Part shown: positions 60,966 through 64,000 of the stretch, piece by piece
Layout: each line of letters starts with the position of its first letter
Numbering within the stretch: position 1 is the first letter of the stretch
Assembly: GCF_950295315.1 (NCBI RefSeq)
Contig: NC_080164.1
Coordinates: 60,730,003 to 60,794,002, forward strand
Direction of reading: 5' to 3'
DNA: 64,000 bases
DNA from: Erinaceus europaeus
Taxonomy: Eukaryota > Chordata > Mammalia > Eulipotyphla > Erinaceidae
Notes under the pieces: generated by a model
Told to the model about the DNA's origin: nothing
Database searches by the model: none
Seen by the model: the letters and a program-made list of their open reading frames with translations, nothing else
Translations under genes and position numbers: made by a program

Positions 60966-63274
60966 TTAAGGACCTAATACATCATTATTTCATTAATTTA
61001 TATATTTATATCATAACATTCATTATTCAAAATAATTTCTATTTGTTTATTTACTTTTATCTTCCAACTGGGAAGAGATGAAGAGATAAGCTATATTTTC
61101 TTTATACCTGCCCTTATGCCTGAGTATGTAAGTACTCAGTAACTTTTCCAGTGACTAGATAGTTTGTGGGTATTTAATTTTTCTTATCAGCACAGCAAGT
61201 CCCTAACCACTCAGTGCTTTATAACATATCAATTCCACCTCAGTGACACTGATTTAGTTGGTCAGGGATGAGACTGTGAAAATGTGTATTTGAAGACTGC
61301 TTCTTGTGTGATTTTGATGTAATCAACTAGTAGGACAGCATGAAAGACCACTGTGCCATATTTCCTCACACAGTGTTCTCTTGTCAGCAAGAATGTTGGC
61401 AATAACCTAGTTTACATACTCTTTGAGGGGGTTGAAACACCTAAGAATATCCTGTGAATTCTATCTATGTTTATACTCCCTTTCTTTGTTGGAGAAGCCA
61501 TGTGTAAGATTCAAAAGCTAATGTTACTTCTTATATACTATGAATTAACACTCCTCAGTAAGCAGGTAAAACAAAAAACACAATTACTTTTTTTCATGGA
61601 AATATCCAGGCAGTCAAAGAATTCTACTCTGGGAGACTTATTCCCAGTTCCTTGAAAGCGGCAATCATCTTTTGGGCTTTGCAAAAGAACTAAAAGTTAG
61701 AATGCCTAAAGTTGACTATACAAACTCTAAGCAGATCTGTGTGATGGACCAATATTAAATACTCATTCAGCAACAGATAAGTAATGAGTCTGGAAATGGC
61801 AGCAACAGGGAATACAGGCTTCAAATACACAACGGTAGTTCCACAAAGAACAGGAAAGGAACTGAGTACCTGAGAAACTAACTTCAGCCTAGGTCTCTAC
61901 AATTCATAATGTGACTCATAGATCACCAACCTGGGCTTGAGCAAAGTCTTGTCAGAAACTCAGAATCTTAATGCCCAGTCCAAAACTACTGAACCTTCCT
62001 TCTGAAAAAAATCTCCTGATGATTTAAAACAACATGAAAATTTCAGAAGCTCTGACCTAGACCGTTGTCAGAGGACTGAGGTTTAGTGATATTGAGAAAA
62101 TTCCTTAGAATTCAATAATTACTTAGTTTAGAGGCAATTCCACACAGAACTTATTCAAGCCCAACTCATCTATAGATAGGGTGATCATCCAGATAAACAG
62201 GACATAGCTAGCTATCTTTTTATCCTGAACGTCTCATATTTTCAAGGACTGCATAAGCTCACTGGGTCTTAGGAGTGTTCACTCATCTCTTTTCTGACCT
62301 CACAAAGTACAGCCTGGGAAACTAGAATTGCATGTCTGGTAAACCATTATGTCAGACAAAGACAATTCTGAAAGGTTGGGTGACTAAAATCTGCCAATTC
62401 CTCATCAACACTCTTAACCTAGAACTAGCTAATTCTCTTAGGATAATGTATGAATATGAAGATCACAAAACTTTGGGAAATGGTTTAGGAATCTATCATT
62501 AAGGCTCATAAACACAATATGTCATTCCTCAGAGGTGGTCTTTCAAGACTTAGAAGTATGGTTGAATATATTGCTTCAATCTACATTAAATACCCCAGAG
62601 GGAAGGTTACATAAAATTGTAGGAAATCATGAAACCAATTTGGGTAACAGCTGAAAACAAAACAAAAAGTCAGCATTGGTTCTCTGGTTCATTGAATTTC
62701 ATCTTTTCCTTAGGGCACAAAGAACACTCAACTGCATCATAATATCACTGCTTCTCCTTCACCACCTGCTGTGGGTGAATGCCAACAATAATTCTTATTT
62801 TGAGGGTAATATGTCATGTACTGCAAACATGACCTTACATTTAACCTCTATTGGAGGGATCTGTATACTACCATAATGCCACAAGTACGTGCAGTTTGAG
62901 TGCTTTTTCAGAAAACTGCTGAGCAAAACAGTCCTGTGATATATGTGAATGTGAGAGTGTGTTACATTTGTGTATGTGTGGATTTTTGCTTTTGCAACTA
63001 TATGGAGAGAAGATACCTTGAACAATGAGTATAGGGAAGTAAATTAAAATTTATCATTACAACCCAAATAATTATGGCCATCTTCTCAGAAAAGAAACTA
63101 CTAAATTCTGCATCAGTCAGGATCTCCATTTTTTTTTCTTATGGAAAATATATTCCTGGGAATACTAGTCTACAAAAACAGTAGTATTGATTCTCTAACT
63201 TTTTAAAAGCAGCATGTGGGGGTGGGAAATTCCATGTAAGATTCCAGTGCAAAGCCAATAATTTTTTCACTCTT
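60966..63274. other. Upstream flank, no gene seen
   Basis: AT-rich. Apart from the MER5A-like piece, no feature recognised; ORFs are short and lack context. Confidence 0.5.
61915..62075 (+). mobile_element. MER5A-like hAT MITE remnant
   Basis: 'gtcagaaactcagaatcttaatgcccagtcc..aaactactgaacc' and 'ctcctgatgatttaaaac' follow the MER5A pattern. Diverged. Confidence 0.5.
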
Positions 63275-63430
63275 TTAAAATTTCAGATAAAGAGGGAGAG
63301 GAGAGATGCAATACTGCTTCACCATTTGTGGAGTTCCCTGACCCCTATGCTGTCCATCCATGGTGCTCCCATATGATATCAGGGCTCCAACTTAGCTCCT
63401 TGTGCTCTATAGGTAAGCCACACTTCAAAC
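63275..63430 (-). mobile_element. SINE, diverged A-related
   Basis: 'tttcagataaagagggagaggagagatgcaatactgcttcaccatttgtgg..ccttgtgctctataggtaagcc' in reverse order. Confidence 0.65.
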
Positions 63431-63461
63431 CCTAATTAAATGCTTAGAAAAATACACTCTA

Positions 63462-63577
63462 GTGACTGGGGAGGTGGTTCAGTGGCAGAGTACAAGATTC
63501 TCAAATATGAGGTCCTGAATTTGATCCATGGGACTATATATATATCTGAGTTATGTATTTTATCTCTCTCTGTCTCT

Positions 63578-63634
<57 letters not shown>

Positions 63635-63645
63635 TTAAGAGAAAA
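63462..63645 (+). mobile_element. SINE, C-like, with CA microsatellite
   Basis: 'gactggggaggtggttcagtggcagagtacaag..gaggtcctgaatttgatccatggg' head, 'tatctctctctgtctctc' body, then (CA)n and a short A-rich tail. Confidence 0.78.
63580..63632. repeat. Microsatellite (AC)26
   Basis: Uninterrupted AC dinucleotides inside the C-like SINE body. Confidence 0.98.
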
Positions 63646-63961
63646 GGAGAGCATTCTATTGTTTCAAGTGTCACATAAGTCCAGTGAGGGAAACCAGAAA
63701 GAGCCCAGGGTGTAAATAGAAGTTCAACTAAGGAAGAAACATGCCCTCTGAATACCATGTGGCTATAGGGACATCCAAGTGCCTCTTTTGTGACTCTGAT
63801 TCTTCATCTTTAAAATGAAAACATCATATCTCTTTGTAATAACATAATGAAAGCGATATGACTTTTCATTTCTTGGAGTATTTATTAGCCATCAGAGCTT
63901 CTCTGGAGCCTCACAACTGTACTATTCCACCACTTCTGGCAGACTCTTTTGTTCCATTATA

Positions 63962-64000
63962 AAGGATGAAAGACAAGAGGGAAGGAGAGATACCACAGCA
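63962..64000 (-). mobile_element. SINE cut by the window edge
   Basis: 'ggatgaaagacaagagggaaggagagataccacagca' is the body side of a reverse type A SINE ('..gagacaccacagcactgcttcacc' elsewhere). Confidence 0.5.

Noticed and set aside
62676..62876. 66-codon ORF with a hydrophobic start and NxT/NxS sites
   Set aside because: Signal-peptide-like but short, with no splice context or recognised family; probably chance.

Overview
This is mammalian nuclear DNA, almost certainly from a hedgehog (Erinaceinae, most likely Erinaceus europaeus). Three things point there. About forty tRNA-derived SINEs are of hedgehog type. Two copies of a Vingi non-LTR retrotransposon are present, a clade that among mammals has been described only in hedgehogs. 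The host gene is clearly mammalian CCDC85A. The species call rests on recalled repeat families, not on a database search.

The only host gene seen is CCDC85A on the minus strand. Exon 1 (41679-41933, 85 codons) lies in a CpG island (about 40980-42720) that should hold the promoter. Exon 2 (19074-20031, 319 codons plus one base) joins it in phase across a 21.6-kb intron. Bases 1-19073 are the start of intron 2; bases beyond about 42.7 kb are upstream flank. Later exons lie outside the window. Together the exons encode the N-terminal coiled coil and a His/Ser/Pro-rich tandem-repeat tail.

The rest is mostly mobile elements. (1) In intron 1 a decayed, near full-length Vingi copy (about 21310-31945, +) is split by a near full-length 7.5-kb L1 (23658-31189, +). 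This L1 has a monomeric 5'UTR, an intact ORF1, an ORF2 with one in-frame stop, a G-rich 3'UTR and a ~21-bp target duplication. (2) A 5'-truncated Vingi (43342-44493, -) lies upstream of the gene. (3) A three-layer nest covers about 51.2-60.2 kb: a minus-strand L1 interrupted by a plus-strand, internally deleted L1, itself interrupted by a minus-strand class II-like endogenous retrovirus (52565-55975). The provirus kept its 3' LTR but lost its 5' LTR and most of gag. (4) Scattered SINEs, MIR/L2/MER5A/MER20 relics, one mariner-type MITE and several microsatellites fill the remainder.

The SINEs are called here A-long (tRNA head, long pyrimidine-rich body and a 3' 'gcagtggatt' segment), A-short (same head, ends in a 'ccaataaataaa' tail), B ('tagcataatggttatgc' head) and C ('gcagtggataaagcattgg' head). 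These labels are mine. All carry Pol III A/B-box-like heads and A-rich tails. SINE edges without a stated target duplication are good to about 10-20 bp. I found no rRNA, canonical tRNA gene, CRISPR array, or new host protein-coding gene.
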